From assembly GCA_026826555.1 (NCBI GenBank), contig JAKSZT010054324.1, positions 8,348,445-8,412,444 on the forward strand: DNA of 64,000 nucleotides, given 5' to 3'. The notes under the pieces were generated by a model that was not told the DNA's origin, searched no databases, and saw nothing but the letters and a program-made list of their open reading frames with translations. Both the position numbers and the translations under genes were made by a program. The DNA is from Tolypeutes matacus. Taxonomy: Eukaryota; Chordata; Mammalia; Cingulata; Chlamyphoridae. How positions within the stretch are numbered: position 1 is the first letter of the stretch; every line of letters begins with the position of its first letter. Below, in pieces: positions 44,881 through 57,110 of the stretch.

Positions 44881-47325
44881 GTCATCAAAATGTATACAAT
44901 TAGATACGATTTTGGGTAATAGAATTACTAGAATTAAATTGAATAAAAATTAATATTTATCTCTAGGAAAAAAGTTATCTGTACCTTTTCACTACCTGAC
45001 ATATATTCTTCCCAGTTTTTCAGGATTAGATTCCAGTCATTCCCTTGCTTATACCTTCACCTTCCTTACACTCTCTCTCCCCATATACATACTGGCAGAA
45101 TCCAAGTTTTGTTTACACCTAACTCACCAAACACTTCAACACCCTCCACTCCTGCCCCTTAGCAGATTGCTGTGACTGCATTAAAAACTCACATTCTGAC
45201 TGGATTCACCTTATATTTATTATTAGAAACACATAATGGGCCCAAGTATTACCTTTAGATATTTCTTAATTTCTGTTTATTCAATCTCCCAGTCTCTTAA
45301 TTCCAGATTTCAACCTTCATTTATTTCCTCCAACATAGTGTCTCTATCCTCTCCTTATATATTTCAGTAATCTTGTTTTTTTATTTCCCTTAGAAAATAG
45401 GATTTTAGCACATGCTCCTAAACATGCCAATATGCCTCCATTTTTAAAAATTTACTTACACTAGATAGCATATCTAATCTCCTTAGAGCTCTCCACAACA
45501 GAGAGAATGGGCACCGGTTTGCATCCTCCTTTGCATCTTGCCTACTCGGGCTCCAGAAATTGGTTCTTCTTTATCACTGTTCACCAAAATATCTTATCTA
45601 CTGAGTTATTTATTTCCATTTGTACACAAATGTGCTATACTACCTTTCATAGAGAAAACTCTTTTTTTTTTTTGACCTCCATATCTCCTCCAGTTACTGA
45701 CCAATTCTTCTACTCCCATTTAGTAGAAAACTTCTTTAAAAAAGTTATTGCTTCTTTTTCTCAAGTGGCTCTTATTTAACACCACTCTAATCAGGTATTC
45801 TTCACCATTATCCCTCCAAAACTGTTCTAGTCAATATTATTAAAGTCCTCCAAATTGACATATTCAATAACCAGTCCTCATTTTGAACTATCAGTGCATC
45901 TGAAACCACTAACACAATAATATTTAAAATACTTTAGCTTCATCTCAAAGACATCACTTCAACTGGTTTTCTTTCTACATCTCAAACCACTTCTTCTTTG
46001 GTTCCTCTGCAATTTCTTCTTCCTCTTCCTTATCACTAACTATTGGAGTGTCTAGGGCTCAGTCTTCAGACTCCTTATATTCACTCCAAGTGACCTATCC
46101 TTGTCCTCTAAAGAGGACACTTATGTGACTGCCAATTTATATTTCTGGTCCTGATTCTTCCTTGAATTTCAGTTTTATGAATGCAATCCCCCTTCACATC
46201 TTTATATGAATATTTATTAAACATCTTAAACTTTACATGTCCACAAGTGGATTCTTGATGTACTGCAAAAATCCTGTTTCTTTACAGTCATTCCCTTCTC
46301 AGTAAAAGGGAGTACTATTTAATCCAAAGTCATCGTTGACTCCTTTCTGTCTCTTACGCCCATATCCAATTTATAAGCAAACTCTACATTCAAAATATAT
46401 TTAGAATCTAAGCAGCCATTACCACCTTCAACTTTTTTCTACAACCCTCTTCTAGGCCCAGAATAATCTCTTATCTGGACTATGCTCTAACCTCCAAACT
46501 TGTTTACCTGCTCCATTCTTTTCTCCTTAGAGCCTTCTTCACAGCACAGTTAGAATGATCCTTTTAAAACAAATTTCAAATTATGTTTTCCTATGCCAAA
46601 ATCCCTCTGACTTTATATTTCATCCTGAATAAAAGCCATTCATCAAAGATCTAACAAATAGAAAGGAATATTCGAGGAAAATATTGGAGAAGGAGGGATC
46701 CAAGCAGTGGAAAGTCATCTAGCTGATATATCTTTGCATGAGGGCATTTACCAGTACGGATAAGGCAGTTGCTATTTTTTGGTCACCTCCTTGGCTAAAA
46801 AGACATAAAGACAAAGTCCAGGGCTTTCCAAATTTGCGGACTCTGATAGCACAAATCCTAATTTATGCTGAGACCCAGAAGGATGTATTCTCAGGTGAGA
46901 ATGGACCTAAGTTCATGCAGACATTCAACCTGATTTTCAATTAAATCTTTGGTATTTTAGAATTATCTGATCCTGCAGCATAACTTAGCCTAAGTAGAAT
47001 AAATAGCACCCAAGAGTTGAAAAATAATCTGTGAAACATTTACAAAACTTGACAATATTGTAAGTCATAGAGCAAATATAAAAAGATTCAAATAATTGAA
47101 TTCATACACATTATTCTGGAAATTATGCAATATTTATTTTTTTAAAAGATGCTTACAAAAATAAACACATGCTTTGAAATTTAAAAAATGCATTTCCAAA
47201 AATATCACAGGTCAAAGTAGAAACAATAATGGCAATCAGAAAATATTTTGAATTGAACTTTAATCAAAATACATAATATACATAAAATGCACGTAAAATA
47301 CACATAATAAAATACACATAAAAAT
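44881..47325. other. Intergenic DNA with an unassigned ancient repeat
   Basis: The section at about 46330-46640 (CATCGTTGACTCCTTTCTGT to GAATGATCCTTTTAAAAC) resembles a pyrimidine-rich ancient interspersed repeat seen across mammals; I cannot name the family. No gene recognised. Confidence 0.4.
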
Positions 47326-50300
47326 TGGTGGGGAGCAATATCAAGGAAAATGGTGGAGTACACAACTTTACAGCTCTGTCCCTCCACAAAAATAACTAAT
47401 AATTTGGTGAAAACTTCAAGATTCAACTTTTACAGAACTCTGATATCTAATCAAAAACTGACAACATCCAGAGAGAGCTTAAGGAAGAAAGAAGCTGCTG
47501 CATATGTAAGAGAGAATCATGGTATTTTAAATTGCCTTCCCATCATATCCAATCAACCAGTTTGGCTGCAGCCATGAAGATGGCAGCCCACACACCTGGT
47601 GCAGGTTGCTGGTACAAGAAGGAACAATATGGACCCATTTTTTAAAAATTGTGGATTTGTGTTTTAACCTGTCTGGTATCTCAAATAAGGACTGGTGCAA
47701 GTTGTGCCTTATTTTACCTGACTCAAAGCATTCTTAAGTCTCGTGTAGCTTCCTAGACAATTATTGTCAAAACACATTTAAAGCAAAAAGTACTGGCCAC
47801 AACAGACTTGGGCAAAGGAAAATAGCCAGTACAAGCAATAGACAAACCAAAAATCCTGGGAAAGAGAAAGCTGAAAAGAGGTAAATAGAGGAATAAAGAC
47901 TTTAAAAAGCTCTCGTGTGTACTGGGGATACAAGAAAGCCAAGCTCATCATCAGGGCTGGCGCATGTTCAGAAAAAAAAAACAGAGAAGATCCTATGCTT
48001 TTCTCTGTAGTTGACCTTCAGGCTCTGTGCAAGCAAGAATTGAAGGTAAAGGCAGAGTTGTAAATGCCCTGGCTAAGCATTGAAGGAGTGCTCCAACACA
48101 GAGCAATCTGCAAAGATTGGGGGAGAATTTTTGTTTGTTTGTTTCTGTCTCCCTTTTCTTTGCTCCAGGCACTTAAGAAAGCTCTGTCAAAAACATTACC
48201 TGACTACTAAGTTAACAGAACAAGGTTTCAGTGTCCACAAAGAACAACAACAACAACAAAAAAAAAATTACCAAAAAAAATAGTTTAGAGAAAAAAAAAC
48301 TAGAAAACAAACAACAGCCCTCAACAATGGCAACAAACCCTGGAGACGGAGCAGAAATGAGTTCCAAAGTCACCACATAAAATATTCAATATGTTTGTTT
48401 TGCAACATGGAATTATGAGGCATGCAAAGAAATAAGAAGGCATGGCCCATTCACTGGAAAAAACAAATTAATAGAAACTGTACCTGAGGAGGTTCAGGTA
48501 TTAGTTTACTAGGTAAAGATTTTCAATCAACTGTTTTAAATATGTTCAAAGGACTAGAGGAAACATGGACAAATAACTAAAAGAAACCAGGAGAATAATA
48601 TCTTACAAAACAGAGAATATAAGTAAAGAGATATAAATTATTAAAAAAGAACGAAATGAAGCTGAAAACTATAATGAAAACAAGTAAAAAAAATTCATTA
48701 GAGATTCTCAACAAAGGATTTGAACAGGTAGAAGAAAGAATCAAGAACTTGAAGATACATTAATTTGTACCCAGTTTAAAGAGCAAAAATATAAAATAAT
48801 AAAGAAAATTAAACAGAACCTTAGACACCTATGGAAAACCATCCATTGCAAAAATAAGTATCATGATAGTCCCAGAAGGAGAGAAGAGAGATTAAAGAGA
48901 AAAAATAATATTTGAAAAAATAGTGGCTATAAACTTCCCAAATGGGATGAAAGACATGGATCTATACATCCATGGACCTTATCAAACTACAAGCAGTTTA
49001 AATTCAAGGAAATCCCTGCAAATACATAATATAGTCAAATTTTTTGGAAGACAAAGATAAAGAGAACCTAGAAAGCAGCAATAGAAAAGGTAATAATCAC
49101 ATAAAAGGGAATCTCAATAAAATTACCAAATGTTTTCTCTTCAGAACCATCACAGCCAGAAGATATGAGGATAGCATATTTTAAAGTGCTGCATGGAAAG
49201 AAAGAAAGAAAGAAAAAAAAAAAAACCTTCCAACCAAGATTTTTTTATCCAGAAAAATGTAACCTTCAAAACTGAAAAGCAATTAAGACATTTCCAAATT
49301 AACAAAACTGAGGGAGTTTGTTACTAGTAGATCTGCCATGCAAGAATTGGTAAAGCAAATCCTTAAGGCTAAAATGAAAATACACTAAAAAGTAAGTCAA
49401 AATCATAGGAAGTAATAAAGCACAATAGTAAAGGTAGTTACATAGGTAAATATAAAAGACAGTATGATTGCATTGCTCATTTGTAACTCTTCTTTTTCTC
49501 TTTTCCCCATATTAAAACACAATATATAAAGGAATAACTATAAATCTATGTTAATAGGTACAAAATGTATCAGTATGGAATTTTGACAATAACAACATAA
49601 AGGTGGTAGAGCTACAAAGAAGCAATGTTTTTGTATACTATTCAAACTAAGAAATTATTAATTCAACTTGATTGTTATAAAGTTAAGATGTTAATTGAAA
49701 TCCCTGGGGTAAGCTCTAGAAAAACTAAACAAAACTGCTAAACAAATGAAAAAAGAAACAAAATAGTACAGTAGAAAAAATTAATTAATTACAAAATATG
49801 GCAGTAATGAGAAAATTGAGAAGAAAATGATTCAAGAATTTTAGGAAAAAAAATATTAAAAAGACAGAAGTCCTTCCTTAGCAGTAATTACATTAAATGT
49901 AAATGGATTAAAATGTCCAATCAGAAGGCAGAGGCTGTCAAAATGGGGGGGGAGGGGTGATCCAGCTTTAGATTCAAAGGTGCAAACATGTTGAAAGGGA
50001 AAGATGAAACAGATATTCCACACAAATACCAAACAAAAGAGAACTGGGTTGATTATACAAATATCAGACAAAGTAGATGCTACAAGAGACAAAGGACATT
50101 ATGTATCAGTAAAAGTGTCAAGCCATCAAGAAGATATAACAATTATAAATATGTATGCTCCTAACAAAAGAGTTTCATAATATGAAAAGCAAAACTTGAA
50201 AGAATTAAAAAGAGAAATAGAAAATTCTAAAATAATGGCTGGAGATTTCAATAATGGGTTGAACAACTCTAAAGAATAACAGTAAAGAAATAGAGAACTT

Positions 50301-50340
50301 GAACAACACTATAAACTAACTAGATCTAAAAGCCATGTAT

Positions 50341-50511
50341 ATGGGAAGCGGCTGTGGCTCAATCAGTAGGGCTCCCGTTTACCATATGGGAGGCCCCGGG
50401 TTCGGTTCCCAGGGCCTCCTGGTGAAGGCAAGCCCATCCACACGGCGTGGTTAGCTGACCCAGCGAGCACAAGCAGCAAGGGGGGGATAAATGAATAAAT
50501 AAATAAAATCT

Positions 50512-50541
<30 letters not shown>
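50341..50541 (+). mobile_element. DAS-III-type SINE in L1-D
   Basis: The tRNA-derived head has A-box TGGCTCAATCAGTAGG and B-box GGTTCGGTTCC, a body with CACGGCGTGGTTAGC and a (TAAA)n tail. A 13-bp perfect target duplication, AAAAGCCATGTAT, lies at 50328-50340 and 50542-50554. The head is much closer to a tRNA than those of the SINEs at 23231-23625. Confidence 0.95.
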
Positions 50542-50543
<2 letters not shown>

Positions 50544-51598
50544 AAGCCATGTATAGAGCTCTCCAATGCAACAACAGAAGAATACATATTCCTTTTCTCA
50601 AGTACATGTGACCATATGTTAGGCTACAAAACAAGCTTCATTAAATTTACAATGATTGAAATCATACAGTGCCTTCAGTAAGAATGGAATGAAACTGGAA
50701 ATCAATAAGGATAGAAAACTGGTAAATTTGCAAATATGTGAAAATTTTAAAAACACATTCTTAACAAACAATGGGTGAAATTAGAAAATACTTTTAAATG
50801 AATGAATATGAAAACAAAACATGTAAACTCTTATGGGAAGCAGATAAAACAATGTTCAGAAAGAAATTTATATATGAAAATGCCTACATTACAAAAGAAG
50901 TAAGATTTCCAATCAATAGCCTAACATCACCCCTTAGGGAACTAGAAAAAATAGAGCAAATTCTATTAAATATTTTTCTGGAAGTTCTAGCAGGGCTGAT
51001 TAGGAAAGAAAAATTAATAAAAAGCCTTCAATAGCCAAAAACAATTGAAGTAGAACAACAAAGTTAGAGACTTGACACATCTTGATTTCAAAAGTTAATA
51101 CAAAAATACAATAACCAAAACACTATAGTAATGGCATAAGGTTAGGCTATAGATCAATGGAAGAGAACTGAGTGTCCAGAAATAATTCACATTTATATGG
51201 TCCTCTATCTTTGACAAGGTGCCAAGACTATTAAATGGGGGTAAAGAATAATCTTTTCCAGAAATGGTGTTAGGAAACTTGATATACACATGCCAAAGAA
51301 TGAAAATAGATCCCTACCTTACACCACATAAAAATAACTCATAATTGATCAAAGAACTAAATGTAGTGGGTAAAACTATAAAACAGAGAAGAAAACTTAG
51401 AAGGAAGTCTTCATTCTCTTCAATAGACAACTAGATATGGCACCAAAAGCACACGCAGCAAAAGAAAAAAAAGAGAGATATTGGATTTCATCAAAATTAA
51501 AACCTTTTGTGTCTCAAAGGACACCAGTAAGAAAGTGATAAAACATAACTCACAGAATGGGGAAAATGTTTGCAAATTATATGTCTGATTAGGGTCTA

Positions 51599-51824
51599 CA
51601 GGGGTTCTTAACCAGGGGTCCATGGGCCCCCAATGGGCCCATGGAAAGATTCCAGAGCATCTGTGAGCTTGAATTGAAAAATATCAACTTATTATCTTTA
51701 TTTTCTCTGACCTCTGATGTTCAGTGTCATAAAACTATCTGCCGCTACATTCTAAGAAGGGCAGTCAGGCAGTCAGCTGACTGGCAAATGGGTCCAGGGA
51801 ACAAAAAAAGGTTAAGAACCCCTG
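51599..51824. mobile_element. 226-bp terminal-inverted-repeat DNA element (MITE-like)
   Basis: CAGGGGTTCTTAACC at 51599-51613 and its exact reverse complement at 51810-51824 form perfect 15-bp inverted repeats. GTCTA flanks both ends (51594-51598, 51825-51829). Removing the element restores L1-D. The termini resemble hAT-type elements, but those usually make 8-bp duplications. Confidence 0.85.
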
Positions 51825-52392
51825 GTCTAGCATATAGAATATTTAAAGAACTCTTAAAACTCAACCATAAAAGACAAACAGCCCAATAAAAAATGGGCAA
51901 AGGACTTGAATAGACAGTTTTCCAAGGAAGCTATACAAATAGCTAAAAAGGAAATGAAAAGCTGGTCAACCTCATTATTCAGTTGGAAAAATGCAAATCA
52001 AAGCCTCAAATACCACTTCATACCCATCAGGATCACTATAATAAGATGAACAAAACAAAACAAAAAACAAAAACAGAAATAACAAATATTGGCAAAGATG
52101 TGGAGAAATTGGAACCCTCATACATTACTGGTAGAAATGTATAATGGTGAAGCCACTATGAAGTACAGTTTAGTGATTCCTCAAACTACCATATGATCCA
52201 ACAATTTCAATCCTAGGTGTATTAGCCTAAAAAACTAAGAGCAGGTATGAAGAAAAAAACTTGAATATTGTTCATAGTAGTACTATATGATGCATTCCCA
52301 GTTACATTGTACCCCTAAATAGAGCTGGATAGACAAAATGTGGTATATCCATAAAATGGAATATTTTCAGCCATAAAAAGCAATGAAGTACT

Positions 52393-52744
52393 CATCATTT
52401 CTCAATCTCTCTATGCTTCCCCTGCCATACATAGCTGCATTTCGGTTTCCAACTCTCTCGTTTATTTGTGTTTATATTTTGTAAAAACAGTCTTATATAT
52501 GCAATATTGCCCATGTTTGTGAAGCATTCCAATTATGAGCACTGAATTAATGAATGGATACTCAAATGACAGTCTGGTTTTTCTGTTTTTATTATTATTA
52601 TTATTGGAATAATGAAAGTGCTCTAATAATGACTGAAGTGATGAATGCACAACTATGTGATTAAACAAAATACCATTGATTGTACACTTTGGGTGGTTTT
52701 ATTCTTCATTAACATGTATCAATAAAATTGATTTGTTAAAAAAA
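52393..52744 (+). mobile_element. Short polyadenylated insertion, probably a truncated L1 3' end
   Basis: Inserted in L1-D between AAAAGCAATGAAGTACT (52376-52392) and AAAAGCTATGAAGTACT (52745-52761), a 17-bp duplication with one change. It ends with AATAAA and an A run, so it came from a polyadenylated RNA. GATTGTACACTTTGG near the end resembles an L1 3' UTR; the first 150 bases are not assigned. Confidence 0.75.
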
Positions 52745-53099
52745 AAAAGCTATGAAGTACTGATACATGCTACAATTTAGATGAACCCTAAAAACGTTAA
52801 ACTGAAGAAGTCAAAGACAAAGATAATGTATTATATGGTTCCATTCATATGAAATATCTGGAATAAGTAAATCCATACAGACAGGCATAATAGTTTAATG
52901 GTTTCCAGGGCTATGGGAGGGGAAAATGGGGAGTGCCTGCTTAATGGGTACAGGATTTCCTTTTGGATTGAAAAGAATATTTTAGAACTAGACTGGGTTT
53001 ACGGTTGTATAACATTGTGGATGTACACATTGCCACTGATTTGTACATTTAAAAAAGGTTTATTTCGTGTTATGTGAACTTTTTCTTAATTTTTTTAAA

Positions 53100-55430
53100 G
53101 CTGGTGGGATGAAGACAAAACATTTAGAGGAAAGTGTATTAAAATTTTATTAACTGCACTTCTTATTAAAAACATAAATACTGAAAATTAATAAGCAAAT
53201 ATAAAACAATAAAACAAATCCAAAGATTTTGGATAAAAAAAATACATCCAAAATTAATATACAATAAAGGAACTAAAAATAAAGCAGCTATTTGAAAAGA
53301 CTAATAAAATTGATAAAGTTCTATTAATATGGCTGTGAATAAAAAGAACACAAACACACAGAAAAAACAAGAGCTTGACAGAAAAAGAGGACATCACTAA
53401 AGATCCTGCAGACATCAAAGTTATATGTGAATATAATGAAAAGGTTTATCAGAATACATTTGAAAATCTAGAAAAATATGATTTACCAACACTGATTTAA
53501 TAAAACAGTGAAAATTTTCATAATCACTAAGTACATTGATTTAGTAATAAAAAATTTCCCGCGAAGAAAATCCCAAGTCTATATGGATTCACCAGTGAGT
53601 TCTAACAAGTATTTAAGGAATACATAAATCTTATCTTACACAAACACTTCATGTATGTGTGTGTGTGTGTATATATATATATCATATATTGTATATATAT
53701 ATGAATGATACATGATATATTTTCACTTATTGCTTAAGGCCAGTATAACCTAAATATGAAAACCTTATAAGAGTAATATCAGGTAGGAAAATCATAGGAC
53801 AATCTCACCAATGAACTTAGCATTGGAGAAGAAGAAACAAAATGGTCATAACTTAGAGTATGAGTGAGTATGTAGAAATTTCACAATGATCATCAAAAAT
53901 TATTAGAACAATAAAGTTTAGAAATATTTGAAAGAAAATCAATATAAAGTAATCTACTTTGTTTTATATAGCTTTAACAGAATGTGAAAGAGTATACAAT
54001 TGCCATTAAAAATCAAATAATTTAATAATTTTAGAAATAAGTATAAAGATTTACAAAATATTTTTTAAAAATCATACATCTTTATGAGGAAATATTTTAA
54101 AAGCTATATATATTGAGACATATAACCATATTCATGGATCAAAGTATCAGAATAAAGTCTCATATAAATATAAATTTTAAACTAAAAATTTAATAAATTC
54201 TTAATATAAATATAAATCATAAATTTTCCCATAATTCATCTACAAATTCAGGGATATCCTGATAACATTGTAATAGGTAGGTTTTTAGAAATTAGCAATA
54301 AATTCTAAATTTTATAATGAATTACAAAGAGCCAAGTAAAGTGAAGACACTTTTGACAAAGAACAAGTTTCAAGACTTGCTTTATGAGATATCAAGGCCC
54401 AAGGAATATACCTTTATATATAATTTACCTTCTCAATGAGTTGTTCCACTTCAAATGAATATCTACATAGAAAAAAATAAGTAAATTCCTTCCTCAAATC
54501 ACAAAAATCATTCCCAGTTTCATTGTACACAGAAATGTGAAAGCCAAAATTGAAAAGCATTTAGAGGAAAATTCAGAAAAACATCCTCATTATCTTGGAG
54601 TAATAAATGAGTTTTACTAAATAAGACACACACTAAAGACTAACTTAAGGGGGAAAAATGATAAATTAACTCAGCTAAATTTAAGAACTTTTAGTCCCTA
54701 AAAGACAATATTAAAACAGCGAAAATGTAAACTATATAGCATATGACCAAAAAGTATACCTATGCAGACTAAAATAAAAAATATTTTATTTTACTTATTT
54801 ACCAACAACCAAATACTTTAAAACAAACAAAACTAAAGACCCAATAGAAAAAATAGGCAAAAGACACCTGAAACTTCTCGAAAGATGAATACAAATAAAC
54901 AATGAATATAAGAAGTTATTCAACTACATTTATAATAGAAGAAATTACAATTGAAACTACAAATACTATATAACTACACACCCACAAGTTTAGCATAGTT
55001 TAAGAGTTTCATACAGAGTGATGGCAAAGATGAGGATCATCCTAATGGTGTGGCTTTAAATTGGTGTAAATTTGAAAACTATTTGTCATTATCTATTAAC
55101 TTAGTGATGGCATACCACTTGACCCAGCAGTTACATTCCCAGGTATTTGCATGTGCGCCAGGATCCTTGTACATGATTTTCACAGAAGCATTAAGTGATA
55201 GCTTAAGGCTAGGAGCAATCCAAATGTTTGAAGGTACAAAAGGTCAACAGCCTTATTGTGTCGTAAATGAAGTACTTTGCAATAATGAAAATGAACAAAC
55301 CAGAACTGCATCCAATAACAGTGGACACTTACCAAAATAAAATTATATGATACAGTCATCACAGAAAGCAATATATACCAATAATTTTATTTTTATAAAA
55401 GTCAAAAAACAAGCAAACCTAAATTAAATT
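53100..55430 (+). mobile_element. Ancient L1-E fragment, ORF2
   Basis: Heavily decayed sense-strand ORF2 begins in the region before RT and continues to a C-terminal part with TACCACTTGACCCAGCAG (about 55110). A TG/TA microsatellite lies at about 53655-53703. Confidence 0.6.
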
Positions 55431-56399
55431 ATATGGGGGTGCATACAGATGATAAAACTACACAGAAAAACAAAGAAATGACTATTAACAATGCCAGACT
55501 GGTGTACTTTTTCCAATGTAAGAAGGATGAGGACACAATTGTAAAATTCCGTAAAAAGGTGTGTTTCTTGGATGGAAACAATATACTCTATCTTGACTGT
55601 GTAGTGGTCACTACATTGGTTAAATGTACATATTAAATTTGGTGCTGTTTTTTGTATATAATTTACATTGTAGGGTAAGGAATGAAAAATTTATATATAT
55701 GATATTTTTTAAGTCATTATCAAAATGCAAGAACAACTCTTGGTTTTAAGAATTGAAAATTCTCCTTCTTGCAGGCTTAACATACAAGAAGGCTTTCAAA
55801 GTGAAAGCCTATGGGCCATCATGTTGCACACACGTAATTGGGCAGCTGCTCTGGTGCTGCTCAACTTTATAATGTAAGTGAAGATAGAACACTCTACAAT
55901 GACTGGAAACTAAGAGGACTGTGAGCCCTTGAGAAAAGGTGCTTGCTAAGAATTCCCAAGTGTAAGGAGTTTATTATTATCTTGTAGCTAGACTGTAGCC
56001 CAGTCTACTGTGGCCTGGAGATAATCCTAATATAGGCAAATAAATGCAAGACTCGCTGTTTTATGTTTGGTACTTTTCTGTCCATAGTTGATGGAAAGTT
56101 AGTTTTTGGACTCCACCTAAGATATTATTTTTAACTTCAATAATACTTATTGTATTACATAGGGGGAGTAACATGATCAGTGAATAAAATTAGGAAAATA
56201 GAGAAAAATACATAAGAAAGCTAAGTGACCGTTAAAGTATTCCCAACATCCAGATTTACCAGACAGTTTATATAACACATACATCATGATTATCTATCTC
56301 TTTCTATATCTAAAGATTATAGAAAATTTATCTGTATGTAAACATGATGTAGATATTGCAAATGATTTTCCTGGCTGAGGATTATTCTTTAAATTGCAC
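55431..56399. other. Intergenic DNA, no gene seen
   Basis: No recognisable repeat or coding region. Confidence 0.5.
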
Positions 56400-57110
56400 A
56401 GTGTTTTTAAATACAATTTTAAAACCATATTTTTATGCAATTACTTTTATCAGATTTTAAAAATTATACTCTCTCCCTTTTCTGTCACATTTTGAGAGCC
56501 CATACCACCTCTAATTTACAAAACTTACTGTAGTTTTTTCCAGAACATTTTAGGGTTACACGTTTAATGTTTATATTCAATATGTCTGGAATTTATTTTT
56601 CAAGGAAAACTATAATTTTATTTTTAGCTAAAAATAGTACCAAATTATTCTGGCACGATTATTTAAACAGTCTATCCATTTAACACTCATTTCAAATCTA
56701 TTTTATATAAATTCTGATGCTTACCTTTGCCTTTATATTACCCTTACACTTTTCCATGAATAAAACTCTTTATTCTTGCTCAAATACCATAAGATTTTGC
56801 TTACTAGAGAGTAATAGTGCATTAAAAAACATTGTCACTTTAATTAAAAATTTCAGTAATTTCTTGACTATTCTCATTTGATTTTTCTTACAGATATATT
56901 TTACAATCATGTTATCAAATTTTGTGATTATGAAATTATAATAACATTTATATTTGTTTTAAGAGAGGATCACTTTCTTATTGAGTTTTCTTGTCTTTCC
57001 CTAATCATAGCATGTCTCTCTTTTTAGTCAAATAATTTGTTAAAGTTCTTATATTTTTCCTAATTTGAGCCTTTTTTCAAGATTTTTGTTATTTTACACT
57101 TTTAATTGTT
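56400..57110 (-). mobile_element. Possible ancient L1 ORF2 fragment, antisense
   Basis: The run from TTTAGGGTTACACG through AATTATTCTGGCACGATTAT has the layout of reverse-strand old L1 ORF2 but is too decayed for certainty. Confidence 0.35.

Larger units (their letters stand above)
47330..53099 (+). mobile_element. Ancient L1-D, 5' UTR to 3' UTR, decayed
   Basis: The order is as in L1: a 5' region with AAAATGGTGGAGTAC (47346), ORF1-like sequence at about 48420-49400 (AATGGGATGAAAGACATGGA), ORF2 endonuclease start near 49885 (ATTACATTAAATGTAAATGG) and ORF2 C-terminus at about 52090-52390. The 3' UTR ends near 53099. Much of the RT domain appears deleted around 50950-51010. Three later insertions are listed separately. 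Confidence 0.82.

Noticed and set aside
50341..50420. Functional tRNA gene
   Set aside because: The tRNA-like head is followed by a SINE body, an A-rich tail and a target duplication; it is a retroposon.
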